From the NCBI GenBank assembly GCA_036756425.1, contig DAIOLC010000073.1, positions 1 to 5,635 on the forward strand: a stretch of DNA of 5,635 nucleotides, read 5' to 3'. Origin of the DNA: UBA6115 sp012514225. GTDB taxonomy: Bacteria > Bacillota > Clostridia > Christensenellales > Aristaeellaceae. Shown in pieces: positions 5,519 to 5,635 of the stretch; the first letter of the stretch is position 1, and the number at the start of each line of letters is the position of its first letter. Made by a program: the position numbers and the translations under genes. Below the pieces are notes generated by a model, which was not told where the DNA came from, ran no database searches, and was given only the letters and a program-made list of their open reading frames with translations.

Positions 5519-5634
5519 CCCAGGGACTCAACAAATGATAGAATGATATCTATCTGCTGTTGGGTCTCTTGCTTATTCGGGGTCTCGAAATCTGTTGATA
5601 TATCAAGGGATTTGGCACTTTTCGGTTTCGAGGT
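5470..5634 (-). CDS. Possible 3' end of a minus-strand gene running off the right edge
   Basis: One minus-strand frame is open for 54 codons from the window edge to a TGA at 5470-5472; the other two minus frames contain stops in the same AT-richer DNA. The visible residues before the tRNA are rich in Lys, Gln, Glu and Ser and end in a helix-like QQQIDIILSFVESLGG. The last 16 codons are antisense to the tRNA and give the EGGIRTH string, a well-known product of frames that read across a tRNA T arm. An integrase or recombinase gene ending at a tRNA attachment site would look like this, but no recombinase motif is visible. The frame could be chance. Confidence 0.22.
   Translation of the reverse strand, partial: TSKPKSAKSLDISTDFETPNKQETQQQIDIILSFVESLGGAEGGIRTHVAFQPN
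5522..5569. repeat. Long imperfect hairpin directly after the tRNA
   Basis: Bases 5522-5533 pair with 5558-5569 over 12 positions, including two G-T wobbles. Within the loop GATAGA (5537-5542) pairs perfectly with TCTATC (5549-5554). A symmetrical 3-by-3 internal loop separates the two stems and a 6-base loop caps them. It begins 4 bases after the encoded CCA and is followed by a moderately T-rich stretch (CTTGCTTATTC), not a clean T tract. It may serve as the tRNA terminator, or belong to the end of an inserted element. Confidence 0.6.
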
Positions 5635-5635
5635 T

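Noticed and set aside
5543..5635. Plus-strand open frame beginning with ATG at 5543 and running off the edge
   Set aside because: It has no ribosome-binding site, starts in the loop of a hairpin and gives no recognisable protein.

Overview
The window is about two-thirds G+C over most of its length. It carries a compact set of bacterial chromosomal genes with Shine-Dalgarno sites and sigma-A-type promoters. The gene set (RadA, a ThiN-type thiamine pyrophosphokinase, a NahK-like kinase, a DUF6157-like protein, and a secreted protein made only of peptidoglycan-binding domains) together with a class II tRNA-Ser(CGA) of clostridial appearance suggests a high-G+C member of the Bacillota/Clostridia. 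This assignment is an inference from protein and tRNA resemblance, not from a database search.

Layout. Positions 1-170 hold nothing I can assign. A minus-strand terminator (about 165-195) closes a minus-strand gene for an exported protein with four PG_binding_1 repeats (218-1261). A 121-bp AT-richer gap upstream of it has a candidate promoter and a perfect 8-bp inverted repeat around a second -10-like element. Next comes radA on the minus strand (1383-2783, TTG start). It is divergent from thiN (2836-3462, plus strand) across a 52-bp gap with an overlapping, apparently two-way -10 region. thiN converges on a minus-strand NahK-like sugar kinase gene (3459-4565), and their stop codons overlap in the four bases TTAG. 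The kinase has a near-consensus promoter with a perfect TTGACA. On its other side a DUF6157-like gene (4728-5117) is read in the opposite direction.

The 312-bp gap 5118-5429 is not empty. It contains a compact, three-way-junction-like structure ending in a T tract, then about three imperfect tandem units of 46-50 bp, then a tRNA promoter. The tRNA-Ser(CGA) gene (5430-5518, CCA encoded) follows. Immediately after it base composition drops to about 43% G+C (my count, 50 of 117), a strong imperfect hairpin appears, and an open frame reads on the minus strand from the window edge into the tRNA. This looks like the possible border of an integrated element, but too little is visible to name one.

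The genes do not form one pathway. They are separate housekeeping or accessory units: DNA repair (radA), thiamine cofactor activation (thiN), sugar phosphorylation (NahK-like), cell-wall binding (PG_binding protein), translation (tRNA-Ser). I see no convincing new multi-gene system. The most worthwhile leads are the noncoding structures at 1300-1328 and 5155-5375 and the right-hand tRNA boundary.
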